A stretch of DNA of 64,000 nucleotides from Mercurialis annua (lineage: Eukaryota > Streptophyta > Magnoliopsida > Malpighiales > Euphorbiaceae), in assembly GCF_937616625.2 (NCBI RefSeq), contig NC_065570.1:67793665-67857664 (forward strand), in the 5' to 3' direction. The notes under the pieces were generated by a model. The model was not told where the DNA came from and did not search any database. It was given only the letters and a program-made list of their open reading frames with translations. Every line of letters begins with the position of its first letter. The first letter of the stretch is position 1. Below, one piece after another: positions 49,497 to 61,494 of this stretch. The position numbers were made by a program, and so were the translations under genes.

Positions 49497-52189
49497 CTAA
49501 AATGTACAGGCAGGAGATCTTTTGCGAAAATCCAGAATTACAAGTGTAGCAGCAGTATGAGAAAGGGCAGCTAGAACAACAAGAACATGAAAAATCTGAT
49601 GGCTGTGTCCTGCAATGTCAAAAGCCCCAGGTTTCCAGCGTTCAGGTACTCTGCTAACGTAAAATCCGACTCCAATAGCATATAAAAGGCCCATAAGAAG
49701 CTCGTAGCCGAGTGATACATATATATGTGGATTGCCCCAGTGGAGACAAACTACATGAACTGCAGGAATAACACCTGATAATCCCATGAAGAGAAACAGG
49801 GTAGCCCGGAAAGGTCTGTAACGAGCAGAAGAGAAAGCAGGCGCAAGGAGCGTAATCATCGCAAGAATGCCGACGACAGTTATGGAAGTAATGTAAAAGA
49901 TACGCGGAAAAGGGTTGCAGTAAAATGCATAATAGATTGGAGGAAAGAATGAGCAAACAATCATAAGAGAAATTCCGGCGTAATCCAGGCGCCAAAAGAA
50001 AAGGCTGAAACGCTTGGAATGACAAGCAAGGAGATGAGAAACTGAGCTGCAAATTAAGCATCCCATTGCCCCCGACAAGAAAACAAACCATGGCCATCTC
50101 GGAATAGCTTCAGTTCCGTCTTGATTATGGATTTGAAGTAATGACTGAAATGAAATGTGTCTCAGGTACTGTGAATCCTGCAAGCATCAATTTATGTTGT
50201 TAAAGCATAAGTAAATGTTAAAAATTAAAATGCAGAAAATCTTAAGAATGTTGCCAAAATTACACTTTTGTCCGATTCAGTTCCAATCTTAGATATGTTA
50301 CCAAGAAATCTAAGAAATGTGGTTAAAATTAAATCTATTGATTAGTTTTTCATATTTCTTCATATTCTAAAAATTACATTAAATTAAATAGAACCATTTT
50401 TATTTATATTTGAAGGGAGTTGTCTGCATGTTCTATCATACTCTACTAAACTAAATTGGTATCATGATCTAAACCTAAGTCTTGAAAAAATATAATTGAC
50501 CCCATCTAACCTAATCTAATCGGATCTAAAAATTCTCGTTTTAACATGAAAAGATAAATAATCCATCGCAATTGCCACAAATACTAAACCCAATTCATTA
50601 ATATTAATATATAACATATTAATATAACGATATACTCTAAAAAAATCTTCATATTCAACAACTTATAAATATTAATATCATATTACAACTCTTCAAATTT
50701 CATAACCATGAGAGTTTTCTAATTCTATAAATTTAAACTTTGATTACTTAAATTTTAATTTTAAATATATTATTTAATTTATAATTTATAAACATTAATA
50801 ATATAATAAAACGCTTCAAATTTCATAATCTGCAAATATAAATAAAAACTCTTTAAATTTTATCACCATAAAATTCTATAAATTTTAAAAGGAATACAAT
50901 ATAATGAATATATATATATATATACTAGTATCGCTTTACGTGCTACGCACATGGCTCGTAATGTGATATGTCGATGATGATAATATAATTTTTAATAATT
51001 AGATTAAAAATAATGTGAAATAATTATAATTTATTAATAATTTAATTGTATTTTTCTATAATTAATTATACTTAAATAGTAGTAGAAGTTTACTTTATTG
51101 AGTAATAGTTTATATGCTAATTTATAATTTATAATAATGAATATTAAATAGTATTAATTTATTAATAGGGTAATTATTATTTTTATAAACTATTATATTG
51201 AAGTTGTAGTAATATTTTATTTCATTTAGTATACCAATGGTATTTTAATTTTAATAATCAAAATTAAAATATAATTTATAATTAGCTTAAATTATAATTA
51301 TACTTAAATAGTAGTAGAAGTTTACTTTATTGAGTAATAGTTTATATGCTAATTTATAATAATGAATATTAAATAGTATTAATTTATTAATAGGGTAATT
51401 ATTATTTTTATAAACTATTATATTGAAGTTTTAGTAATATTTTATTTCATTTAGTATACCAATGGTATTTTAATTTTAATAATCAAAATTAAAATATAAT
51501 TTATAATTAGCTTAAATTATAAATGTTAATTTAATATTTTCCTATTTTGTTTTAATAATATACTTTTTTAAATCATGATGAAATAAATATTGTTTTTGCA
51601 TCACATTTGCACACCCTCTACGAAGCTTCAAATCAAGTTGCTCTATCAAACAACTAATGGTGTATTAGTCAAAAATAAAATAGTATTAAAATGTTCTCAA
51701 GTGAGACATTACAACATGCAATGCTGACAAATTACAAATTAGTTATTGCAATGGATGACACGATTATAAATGGCCACAATTAACCCAATTGTCACCAATT
51801 TTCACCGCAATTCGCAAAATTTGGGCGAAAAAATTTGCATTTGTTTCCATTGATAATAATTCTCTGATCCTTATATATGGGCATAGGCATGGGAAAAGAG
51901 CACATCTAACTAAGACATTAGGCCATTCCTATTAAAGGTTTCTTGTATTTTTGGTAACCTAAAATACGTTGTTCGAATAAGTAATAAAAATAAATTTGTT
52001 TGAAAATTAAACTTAGTAGTTCTTTATTCAAATTAAACTTGTTGTTTCCTTAGCAAACTAATATTCTAATTTTACACTTATTTATTAAAAGACTATTAAA
52101 CCTTAACTTAAGTTATAAATTAGTAATAGATTATAAAGGGCTGTTTGGTAAATGTGCCTGTCCCCCCCCCATCCGTGCTTTTATATATA

Positions 52190-52236
<47 letters not shown>

Positions 52237-53574
52237 AAATTAGTAATAGATCAAATAATTAGCTAAAGTACACATAATCAAACTAGTATGTAGTGTAGTA
52301 TATTGAGCTAAAACAGCCAACTCGAGAAAATTCTACAAGAAATGAATCACATCACATGTATACTTAACCGCCCAACCATACCCAAAAAAACAGTTGTCGT
52401 CAGGCATACATTGCATAACCGGCCAACCATACCTAAATAAAACAGTTCCTGTCAGGCGAATATTTAGTTTTCAGGACCCCATTCACCAAAATTATCTCCG
52501 CCTCCCATCTCCTTTTATTTATTTATTTATTTATTTACTGTATTTATTAATTAATTTTTTTATTTTTATTTTATTAAATTTGAATGTCTATATTTTTTGT
52601 TTTGTAGATGTTAGGTTACTCATCACGAAAATAAAATATGTGCACTCTATGTACCGTTAGTGCAACTGAGATAAATTTTTTTAATTTTTTTATATAAATT
52701 CTAAAAAATTGGGCCCTATATTTTTAATTAAATAAAAAATACATCTCCAAATCGTTTTTTTTTTGTCTGACTCGACACCGTTAATATTTTTTTATGACTG
52801 ATAAGAGTAAATAAACCAAACTTTGACAAACTATCCAAATTATAAATTTGTACTCTTTTGATCTTTTAAAATAAGTTGGAGGAGGTGGATGAACCTTTGT
52901 TGATTAAAAAATAAAAATTTAAAAACAATGATAAATACTGATTTTCTTTTGAAATGCTAGAAATTAGAACACAGTGAAGAAGAAGAAATCAAAAGGAAAA
53001 CTTACCGGAAAAAAATGATTGTTACCGGAGACATTAAGTGGCTGACTACTACTTCTCATCATATTCATCAAAGGATCATAAACTTGGCTTCTGCTGTGTA
53101 AAAACCATTCCACATTTCTGCAACTCATTATCATCAAAAGAAATGTCGAAAATTACTAGAAAGCCCTCCAAATCAAATAAAAATTACCTGAAGCTTCCGA
53201 ACTGTGTATTCTCCATAAAACTCATCATCATTAATCCCAAAAATATCAAAAATCCAACGACGTGCCTGCAAATTACCACACTTATCATCATTAATCATTC
53301 AAATTAGCAACATAAACATACATTAATTAATTAACTAATCAACTTACGTCCAGATGTTTAGCGATTCGTTATGCAATGTAAAGAAGCTGAATAAAGCGTC
53401 TTTTAATGGCCACTCGCATCGATAATAATCCAATATAAACTCATTATCTTGCAAATATTCCGGTAACTCTTTGTATTTCACTAAGTTCCGTTCAAATTTC
53501 TCCTCCTTCTTCTTCTTAATCGCCTCTGTTTTCGTCGTCATCTTTGCCGTTTTTCCTTGATTATTTCTCCTCAT
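49497..53574 (-). CDS. HHP4: Heptahelical transmembrane protein, PAQR family (HHP4-like)
   Basis: Four exons, 53574-53348, 53265-53188, 53117-53006 and 50177-49497, join in phase to 365 aa. The start is the ATG at 53,574 ([11 protein letters not shown]). An out-of-frame ATG just upstream forms a 3-codon ORF. The cytosolic N-terminus ends in the conserved [20 protein letters not shown]. Seven hydrophobic segments follow, beginning [17 protein letters not shown]. The PAQR zinc-site residues are present: CSSVSHLL (His ~187), RLDYAGIS (Asp) and HSHQIFH (His ~332 and 336). PAQR proteins are relatives of adiponectin/progestin receptors with hydrolase-like metal centres. Plant HHPs are linked to hormone and sugar responses and vesicle transcription factors. 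Exon 3 has two possible donors; the distal one (CCG/GTAAGT) is stronger and keeps phase. Intron 3 is 2.8 kb and repeat-filled. Confidence 0.92.
50925..50962 (-). mobile_element. Helitron 3' terminus (minus strand), in HHP intron 3
   Basis: The minus strand reads TGTGCGTAGCACGT (a short hairpin), then CTAG before T at 50,924. The spacing matches the Helitron end at 2,541 but the stem is shorter. The body would extend toward higher coordinates through the tandem repeat. The 5' end was not found. Confidence 0.45.
51060..51525. repeat. 232-bp tandem duplication in HHP intron 3
   Basis: Bases 51,060-51,291 are repeated at 51,292-51,525 (for example TTAAATAGTAGTAGAAGTTT and TTAGTATACCAATGG occur in both). 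The second copy lacks about 8 bases. The copies are otherwise nearly identical, so the duplication is fairly recent. Confidence 0.85.
52161..52233. repeat. Poly-C run and (TA)n microsatellite
   Basis: Ten C's (52,162-52,171) precede about 22 TA dinucleotides (~52,190-52,233). Confidence 0.85.
52363..52465. repeat. Short tandem duplication in HHP intron 3
   Basis: Two adjacent imperfect copies share TAACCG-CCAACCATACC, AAACAGTT and GTCAGGC, each about 52 bases long. Confidence 0.65.
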
Positions 53575-54040
53575 CGTCTCATCTCCTTTCTTTCTTGACT
53601 TCTTCCAAAGAAAAAACAAGTATCGCCGGCAAATCGTCGGTATTTCGTTTCCGGCGAGTGATTGTGTTTAAAATTCTATTTTTGTGCTATTTATATAACG
53701 TGTGGGCGTGCAGTATTGTGTGTTTTTAAAAAACCAGAAGAAGCGCGTGACGAGTTTTAAAATGGAAAAGTATTACTTTTGGCTATAATCTAGTGGACCG
53801 TGTTTATTTTAGTTTTAAGATGATAAACCACGTGGTGATAGATAATTAGATCAAGCTACTTATTGGTGAACCGTTTTAGCATTGTGTATGGTGGTGGGGT
53901 CTATGGGGAAAGAAAAGGTGTGCAATGTGATTGGTATATACTATAGTTATCTGATTTAAGAAAAAAATACGTAGTCTATTAATTAAGGTCACGTAACACT
54001 TGAACTAATGACTTTTTTTTATTATTAATTCACTATATCA
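53575..54040 (-). promoter_or_regulatory. HHP 5' leader and promoter with palindromic G-box
   Basis: The perfect palindrome CCACGTGG lies at 53,828-53,835, about 255 bp upstream of the HHP start codon. CCACGTGG is a high-affinity site for bZIP and bHLH factors. Control through it is inferred. Confidence 0.45.
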
Positions 54041-54125
54041 AAAATTATAGCTCAAACGGTATAAACATTTGACAGTAATTTATTAGATTGTGAGTCTAAA
54101 ATTTTCCACGAGCGCTTCTTTTTTT
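54041..54125 (+). mobile_element. SINE (tRNA-derived), decayed
   Basis: ATAGCTCAAACGGTATAA (A-box region), a diverged B-box region (GTGAGTCTAAAATTTT), and ACGAGCGCTTC match, in order, the parts of the SINE at 58,703. Confidence 0.5.
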
Positions 54126-54718
54126 TAATTATATTAAAAAAACGTGACTAGGTTGTGAAAAAATCGAACCAACTCGATTTTAAATCAAATCGATAAATAT
54201 AATTTATTATTTTTTTCGTTCAATTTTGTTTGTCGCTTTTCATTTTCACACATATTAGTAATACATTAAATATGATGATACATTTTTTATACACTTTATT
54301 TTTATTTTAAAAATATAAAATAGTCAAAATACACGATTAGTTTGACACATTAATTTTTATAGCAAATTTATTAATATTAAAAATTTAAAAGGAAAAAAAA
54401 AACTTAAAAGTGACATTTTTTCGTGACATCAAAAAATGCAAATTAAAATGTAATAGAGAGAGTAATATTTATAATTTTTTTAATTTTTTCGGTTCAATTT
54501 GATTTTGGATATAAAAAACATTCAGTTAAAATTTTAGTGCAAACCAAATTTAAAACATTAATCAACTAGAATGGTTCGGTGAAACAAATACAAGCTTGAT
54601 TAGTTCCTTCTTTGATAAAAGAAAATTCAATTTGGTCTCTGTTCAGTTTGAACCAAATGCATAGGTGGATTGTGGTTTAGATCAAGAGTGGCCACGGTCC
54701 TCTCAAAAAAAAAAAAAA
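54126..54718. other. Old repeat DNA without genes
   Basis: GGTTCGGT/CAATTTGATTTTGG-type words recur on both strands between 54,140 and 54,660, suggesting a decayed inverted-repeat element. Nothing is coding. Confidence 0.35.
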
Positions 54719-55087
54719 GGTTAATTCCATAAAAAATCACGACCTTTACATGAAGTTTTATTTTAATCACAACCTTTCAAAGTTGGCTTTTAAATGCACG
54801 ACCTTTCATTTTATTTCAAATTTATCAACAAAGTAAATTTTAGTGTAAATTTTTTAACGAAAAATTACTAATCCCACATACTCTACCCGAAAGATAATAA
54901 TATTTGGTGTCGATTTATAATTTGGATCTTTAATTAATGGTTTAATGAAAAACTTAGTTAACAAAAATACACTAAAATGATAAATTTGAAAGAAAATGAA
55001 AGATCATGGTTTTATATGGCAACTTTTAAAGGTCGTGATTAAAATGAAATTCCGTATAAAGGTCGTGATTTTTTATGGAATTAACCC
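54719..55087. mobile_element. MULE-type foldback MITE
   Basis: Opens GGTTAATTCCATAAAAAATC and closes with the complement (GATTTTTTATGGAATTAACCC). The inner arms also pair (ATCACGACCTTTACATGAAG / GTATAAAGGTCGTGATT). It is a relative of the units at 57,179 and 61,186. The flanks are A-rich, so a 9-bp duplication cannot be judged. Confidence 0.7.
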
Positions 55088-55660
55088 AAAAAAATACTAA
55101 TATATAGATATTTTATGGGTTTATGTTATTATTTAAAATTTTAAATTCTTGGGTTGAATTACTTGTGAGTTATTCAAGATCGACCAAAATTGACTCAAAA
55201 GATTGAGCTCAAGTTTGAAGTTTGAACTATTTAAATTTCACCTCGAGCCGAATTCGAGTGTCAATTAAAAAAACTCGTGAGTTTAAACGAGGTTTACACA
55301 TATAAAACAATAATTTACTTTTTACTATATTTTTTTATATCTCTAAATTTAAATTTTTATTGTGTTAATTGATTAAATTTTATAAAAACATCTAAAATAT
55401 ATCAAATTTAATGTATATTTTTATTTTTATTTATTGAACTCACTCGAGTTCGATCTTGAGAACTCAAGCTCATTCAAGATTGTATCGAGGTTGAACTTGT
55501 CCTAACTCGGACTCGATTCGGTCTTTTATGTTAGATATGAATTTTTTAAAATATAATTTTATCAATTATATTGAAAATTATATATAATAATTTAGTCGTA
55601 AGTTGGCTCCCTAAAACAATTATGTCTAGACCCGCCGTTGTAGCCTCTTCTAATTGCATT
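55088..55660. other. AT-rich DNA with CTCGAG-rich repeat traces
   Basis: Words such as ACTCAAGCTCATTC and GATTGAGCTCAAG at 55,150-55,510 resemble those in the hAT MITE that follows. Probably an older relative. No gene. Confidence 0.35.
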
Positions 55661-56330
55661 TAGGGTTGTAAATGAGCTTAGCACTCATGAACAGCTCGAA
55701 GTTCAACTTGAGAAGAGCTCGCTTTGTGTTCATTCGTATCCTAAACAAAACAAGCTCGAACTTGGTTTTATGTTATTTATTTTGAATGAACTGAACAAGA
55801 ACATAGTGTTGTTTGATTCGTTAATTATTCGTGAATGATCTCGTGTATAAACTCGATTAAAAATTTCGTGAACTGGCTATATGAGTTCAATAAAGAGATC
55901 GCGAAGCAGCTCGTATAAAAGTTCGATTAGAGTCCGCGAACTAGCTCATAGTTAAATTAATTAATACAAAACATTCTTTAAATTTATTAAAACTACATAG
56001 TTTTAAACAAAATTACGTAGTTTTGATATAAAAAAGCTTGTGTTCGTTTGTTTTGTGATTCGTGCTCGTTCGTTTAACTGCTAAATGAGCGAACCTATGC
56101 TCGTTTGTTTAGTTGCTAAACGAACAAGCTCGTAAACGAGTTCGTTTAGTATCTTCACGAGTTCGTTTAGTATCTTCACGAGTTCGTTCGTTTAGCGGCT
56201 AAACAGCAGCACGAGTTGAACATGAACACCTCATTCAAAATTTGAACGAACATAAACACACTGTTCATATAACGACCTGAACATATGAACACTTAAAAAC
56301 TCCACTCGGCTCGATTCATTTACAATTCTA
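55661..56330. mobile_element. hAT-like MITE
   Basis: Ends TAGGGTTGTAAATGAG and CATTTACAATTCTA form short inverted repeats of the hAT type (TAGGG-TGTAAA). The flanking 8-mers ATTGCATT and ATTACACT match at 6 of 8 bases, fitting an aged 8-bp duplication. The interior is full of GCTCG/CGAGC words and carries no transposase. Confidence 0.65.
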
Positions 56331-57178
56331 ATTACACTTGTGCCACAGTTTCCGTCTTTATGTGTAAATTATCTTTCCCTAATTAATTTGATCTTGCTAA
56401 CATTAAGAAATGACGGTTGAAGAGTTCACCTAGAATTAGTTTATTAGCTTTAGAAATATATAATTCACAAAATATCAACTTAATTTATTGGCAAGTTTTA
56501 CACAATTCGAGATCAACATTGGTAGAGTTGATCAATGCACACTGATTGAGTAAAGAATTTAAATTGTTTTTTAGAGTTCTAGTTGCGAATTTTATAAAAA
56601 GAAATTAAAAGATTTTTATTTCTTTACGGATTCAAACACTCAAATTATAAGTTGATAAAATTTGGTATAGTTGTTAGGTTCCCGTCTACACTTCAAGCAA
56701 TCTCCTCCCATTTTCCTTCCTTTTTAATTAGGGAGAAGGTCGAAATGCATCCCTATTGTTTGGTCTAACGAACAAATAAGCCCCTACAAAATTGTTTTGG
56801 TCAAAAAACACTTAGTAATAAATTTCGACATTTAGGCACTCCTTTTACTGAAATTTAACGGGGTTGGCTTCTTTTAGAATGTCAAATATGGACAAGGAGA
56901 GATAATTTGATATGGAATATTTATAACAGGGACTACTAAAGTTATTTGCTAAAATAAGTTGGGCTCATGGTGTATTAGACCATATTTAATTTAGAGGTTT
57001 AGGGAAATTGGGAGAAATTGGAACATGATTAAATGGGTGATTTTTTTTTAAAAAAGAAAAGAAGTTAAAGAATTGTTATTATCCGTTGAATAACATCTAA
57101 CAACAATTAAGTAGGTCCGATGATTTATCAAAAAAAAAAAAAGTCGAGCAATAGAAACGTGATAAATCTATAAATCTA
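56331..57178. other. AT-rich intergenic DNA
   Basis: No gene. At 56,730-56,880 a half of another foldback-like element may be present (AAATGCATCCCTATTGTTTG, TTAGGCACTCC), without its partner arm. Confidence 0.35.
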
Positions 57179-57496
57179 GGGTTAATTACATATAAAATCA
57201 CCACCTTTACACGAATTTTCAAAAATAACACGACCTTTAAAACGTGTCAATTCAGGGCATCACCTTTCATTTCTTTTCAAAAACAACATGCGCACATTTT
57301 TTGATAAAATTTTGCTGACTTGGACACCCAATGAGAGTGCCACGTGTCACGCCACGTCAGCAAAAATGCCACTAAAAATGTGCCCGTGTTATTTTTGAAA
57401 AGAAATGAAAGGTGGTGCCCTGAATTGCCACGTTTTAAAGGTCGTGTTATTTTTGCAATTTCGTGTAAAGGTGGTGATTTTATATGTAATTAACCC
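57179..57496. mobile_element. MULE-type foldback MITE, copy A
   Basis: GGGTTAATTACATATAAAAT opens it and the complement closes it. Arms of ~100 bp pair almost throughout, around a loop near 57,340. Flanking 9-mers ATAAATCTA and TAAAATCTA match at 7 of 9. It shares most of its sequence with copy B at 61,186. Confidence 0.85.
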
Positions 57497-57629
57497 TAAA
57501 ATCTATTAATTAACGAATAAATATCAGATTATAGCTTATAAAACATATTGATTCAATGAATAATATGAATTAGACATCCAAAACTCATTGATTCAATAGA
57601 ATTTCGAATTTGAGAAATAAAAGAAAATA

Positions 57630-58624
57630 AATTGATGACGAATTTTGAGCGAGGAAGAAGACATATGACTAATGATACGTCGTGCATGATTTGTGGTGCA
57701 GATATTGAAGATACTGAACACGTCCTTAGACAGTGTGTTCTTGCCAGGGAAGTTTGGAGGAAAATTACTCCTTCTAATTTCAGAAACCCAAGTAATTCCT
57801 TTGTTAGCTCTGCTTTCGTTGACTGGATTTTTGATAACTTGCAGGTTAACAAGGCTTCAAATGATGAGAACTGGGCAATTACTTTCGGTATAACTTGTTG
57901 GAGTTTGTGGAATTACCGCAACAACTTCGTCTTCAAAAATGAAAGAAGCCGCTCTGACATGGTTGTCCACGGCGTCCGGCGTATGGTGGAGTATACAACT
58001 CAGTCCCTTCGATATGCTGTTCTCGTTAATCCTGGTTTGGGCCAAAAGAAGGAGCACTTGATTGGTTGGGATCCTCCTCCTCAAAACAAGATCAAGATCA
58101 ATACTGATGGCGCAGTTCGTTCGTCGACTAACAGAGCTGCATCTGGAGGTCTTGCTCGTGACAGCAATGGTGGTTGGATCTTTGGGTTTAGCAGGTTCAT
58201 CGGTTGTTGCTCAGTTGTACAGGCTGAATTATGGGGTGCGCTAGATGGCTTGGAAATTGCTTGGAGCAAAGGTTATAGGAATATAATTCTCGAGATGGAC
58301 AGTAAATTAGCTGCAGATGCTCTTACAAGGAATGGAATGCAGATTAATGCAAACAATAATCTTCTAAATGCCATTAGAAGTCTCTTGAGGAAAGATTGGC
58401 AAGTCTGTATTCATCACACTCACAGAGAAGGGAATCGCTGCGCGGATTGGATGGCAAGCTATGGTTTTTGCCTCGACATAGGTCTACTGATCCATGATAA
58501 TTTGATGCATGGTGTTTCAGCTATTATGTTGGAAGATAATGCGGGTGTCTCCTTACCCCGTATGTTTAGAACTACCAGTTAGTTCTTGGCTTTGGCCAAT
58601 CCTCCTCTTCAAAAAAAAAAAAAA
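57630..58624 (+). pseudogene. 5'-truncated LINE (zf-RVT and RNase H) with poly(A)
   Basis: A 316-codon open frame (57632-58582) starts in the zf-RVT domain (CMICGADIEDTEHVLRQC, WSLWNYRNNFVFKNE). It continues into a complete RNase H/RVT_3 domain: INTDGAV with catalytic Asp, AELWGALDGLEIA with Glu, EMDSK with Asp, and HTHREGNRCADWMA. A run of 14 A's at 58,611-58,624 follows. This is the 3' end of an L1-type plant LINE. The endonuclease and reverse transcriptase are absent, as expected of 5' truncation on insertion. The open frame suggests a recent copy. It is not a cellular gene. Confidence 0.85.
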
Positions 58625-58702
58625 CTTTAATCCTATATTGAAAACAAAAGTTCTAGGAGGAATTAATAAAATTAACAAATTAATTAAAGAAAATTAAATA
58701 CC

Positions 58703-58803
58703 AACGAGCTGTAGCTCAAATGCTATAAGCGCTAGTTAACAAACTGTTAAAGTCGTGGGTTCAAATCCTCATACAAGCGCCCTCCCTCTCCAATTACCAA
58801 AAC
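58703..58803 (+). mobile_element. tRNA-derived SINE
   Basis: Begins GAGCTGTAGCTCAAATGC, with an A-box-like TAGCTCAAATG. A good B box, GGGTTCAAATCC, follows about 50 bases later. The tail is ACAAGCGCCCTCCC, then TCTCCAATTACCAAAA. It is the best-kept of four related copies in the window. Confidence 0.7.
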
Positions 58804-59399
58804 AAGTTGAAATTTTTGGATACCTAACTAAATTTAGCTGATAAATCGCTAGATTTGCACACTTCGGACTTGGAAAGAATTGTGAAATACCATTATGCTG
58901 ATTTTTGATCCAACTTTTCCATAAATTTCAAATCCGCATCCACGCCAGCATCATGGTCTAACTTTAAAAATAATTTGTTTGAATTTTCTAAAATAACAAT
59001 TTATTATTGAAGACATGCAGTATAAAACTACGAAAGCTTCATATTATTATCTGCTTCAACATAAAAGGTGTATTGCTTCAGATTCATCTAATGAGCTCTC
59101 TGTAAGCTTGGCGTTGATGAGTGGGCTAAGGATTTATAAGATTTTATTGTCAATAGATAAAGTAACTATTTAAGTTGGATTTTGAAGAACACTGAGAGTA
59201 AAGTTATATTCATTTGTGTCAATTTTTAATTGGAAATTTTAAGGTGCAAGCAACTATTAAGTAATCGGTGTTTTTTACTATTACCATGATTATGAATTTG
59301 ATAGCATCTCAAGTCAACTATCAATTGGAAGTCCCATTGTCAACTATTACCATGTTTTTTACTATTACCATGATTATGAATTTGATACCAGCTCGGCTT
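58804..59399. other. Intergenic DNA with a short direct duplication
   Basis: The words TTTTTTACTATTACCATGAT and TATGAATTTGATA occur at 59,270-59,302 and again at 59,354-59,385. No gene is visible. Confidence 0.5.
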
Positions 59400-59830
59400 G
59401 TGGTCTAAGTTACTCCTTATTTCTTTCGCGGACGGAGTTATCTAATATTCTAACAAATTTCGTGGGACCACAAAGAGAAGCTAGCACTACCAGAATGTTT
59501 CTCACATCCATCGCGTATCTCACTCGATATTTGAGACACAATAAGAAGCTGCCACGTCAACTAACCGAATCGTGGAGACCAGAAGAAGATAAATGATAAG
59601 CTGCGGTAAATTTGCACCGGATTAACCTATATAAAGCATCTTATGTGCAAACCCTGAGGTACTCATTATTCTTTACTCTATACCTTTTTATTCTTCTTCT
59701 TATTCTTCTTTCTATAAACACTAACTAGACCGTCAGAGCGATTTGTGTCCCCATTTGTATTTTATCTGACGTTTCTGTTTGCTTTTATTATCTCAGGCTT
59801 AGCAGACCGGTGCAGTAGGCAGTAATTTGT
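59400..59830 (+). mobile_element. Possible solo LTR or LTR relic
   Basis: A GC-richer block has a TATATAAA box at 59,628-59,635, then ~130 bases to CCGTCAGAGCG, laid out like the TATA and downstream region of the Tat LTR at 7,362. It has no internal domain or second copy in the window, and I could not fix its ends. Confidence 0.3.
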
Positions 59831-60761
59831 CACTTTGTTTCCTGGTTTTCAAAGCCAGGCATTTCTTCTTGTGCTTCTTGGCTAATGTACATCTCATGAG
59901 TGAATAGTTTTGCTAATAAGTTCATCGATGTTGAGCTCGCTTAAACAATTGGATTCGTCTACTGAGATCGCCTTTCGTTCGAACTTTCTTGAAAAAGATC
60001 TCAAGATCTTGCGATTAATATCGACTTTGAAGTGGATCTTTCATACATTCTCAATGACCCAACTATTTGAAGAAGGCAATTGGTCATTTTTGTCACCTTT
60101 TCGCCGGATTAGGGCTTGAATAGGGTTGTGTATCGATCAGTTTGGTTATCAAATCAACCAAGAAACCAAAATCGATTGGTTTTATGACCAACTAAAAACC
60201 GACCTGAAATAAAGAGTAATTTTTTACTTGGTCGGTCAGTAACCGATTTATAATAATTCTGATAGAAAAGAACGATTTAAAGAGGAAAAACAAAGATATG
60301 TTGATACAATGATTAATAGTCATGATCTTTTGCATATGGGCAAGGGCGGAATCAGGCAATTTTTTTTTTTATAAAAACACTCTTCAATTTTTTTATTTTT
60401 TTAAATATAGTTATTTTTATACTTTTCGCCCCTTAAAACAGATATATGATTATGTTCTCCTAATTTACAAAAACTAGTTTCACCCTGTATATGGACATAT
60501 AGTTCTTGACCTTTATGACCTTTAAAGGAATACCAACTGTACTTTGTTCACTCTCGCCAGGTAAATTCAAGATGAATCAATTTAGCCCTTGCCAACTAGT
60601 TGCAACGGTCAGGTAAATTCATCGTTCGCGGCCACGAGCATACTAGTTTGCTGTTACAAACTTCTCCTGTTATTCAATAATTATGAAAATGATTTTTCAT
60701 TAAATATATATGTGTTGGTTTAAAAGGAGTGTAATATATATATAAAAGAGTGTTTATCCCA
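59831..60761. other. Intergenic DNA without supported genes
   Basis: A 69-codon frame at 59,910 has no known domain. 60,120-60,260 carries GGTTTTATGACC/CGATTGGTTTT words of an old repeat. Confidence 0.35.
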
Positions 60762-60915
60762 TACAACCGTTGCGCCACGTCATTTTTACAACTAGCCAAT
60801 GAAGATTTGCGATAGGGAATCTTTTAATTATCACTTATTTTTTTTATTATTAATTTTTCCACATGGCTAGCGCATGATTGGTTTGTTGCACGAATGACAT
60901 GGCGCAACGGTTGTA
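60762..60915. mobile_element. Small foldback MITE
   Basis: TACAACCGTTGCGCCACGTC at the left pairs with GACATGGCGCAACGGTTGTA at the right. Inner arms continue with CTAGCCAATGA / GCGCATGATTGG. About 154 bp, no coding. Confidence 0.7.
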
Positions 60916-61185
60916 CCCAATAATTATTCTATATAAAAAGTACATTTATAAGTCTTAGAGTACCTTATATGTTTCACATTTTATTCATATCTTTTCAATA
61001 TGGGATTGCTATCCCATTTTCTAATACCAATTGCTGATCCAGAAGGAGCGCAATGAGAGAATATATTCATGAGATCTAGAATGGGAACCACTTAATAGCC
61101 ATGTGTCCGACACCACTTTAAATCCAAAACGCCAAGGTAATGGATTAACTTGTTCATTTCATTTATTTGCTCCATATTAATTCTA

Positions 61186-61494
61186 GGGTTAATTACATAT
61201 AAAATTATCACCTTTACACGAATTTTCAAAAATAACATGACCTTTAAAACGTGTCAATTCAGGGCATCACCTTTCATTTTTTTTCAAAAACAACATGGGC
61301 ACGTTTTTAGATAAATTTTTGCTGACTTGGACACCCAATGGGAGCGCCACGTGTCATGCCACATCAGCAAAAACGCCAATAAAAATGTGCTCATGTTGTT
61401 TTTGAAAAGAAATGAAAGATGGTGCCCTGAATTACCACGTTTTGAATGTCGTGTTATTTTTACAATTTGTGGTGATTTTATATGTAATTAACCC
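61186..61494. mobile_element. MULE-type foldback MITE, copy B
   Basis: GGGTTAATTACATATAAAAT to its complement, with a perfect 9-bp target duplication TTAATTCTA on both sides (61177-61185, 61495-61503). A 9-bp duplication is the Mutator signature. Its arms closely match copy A. Confidence 0.9.
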
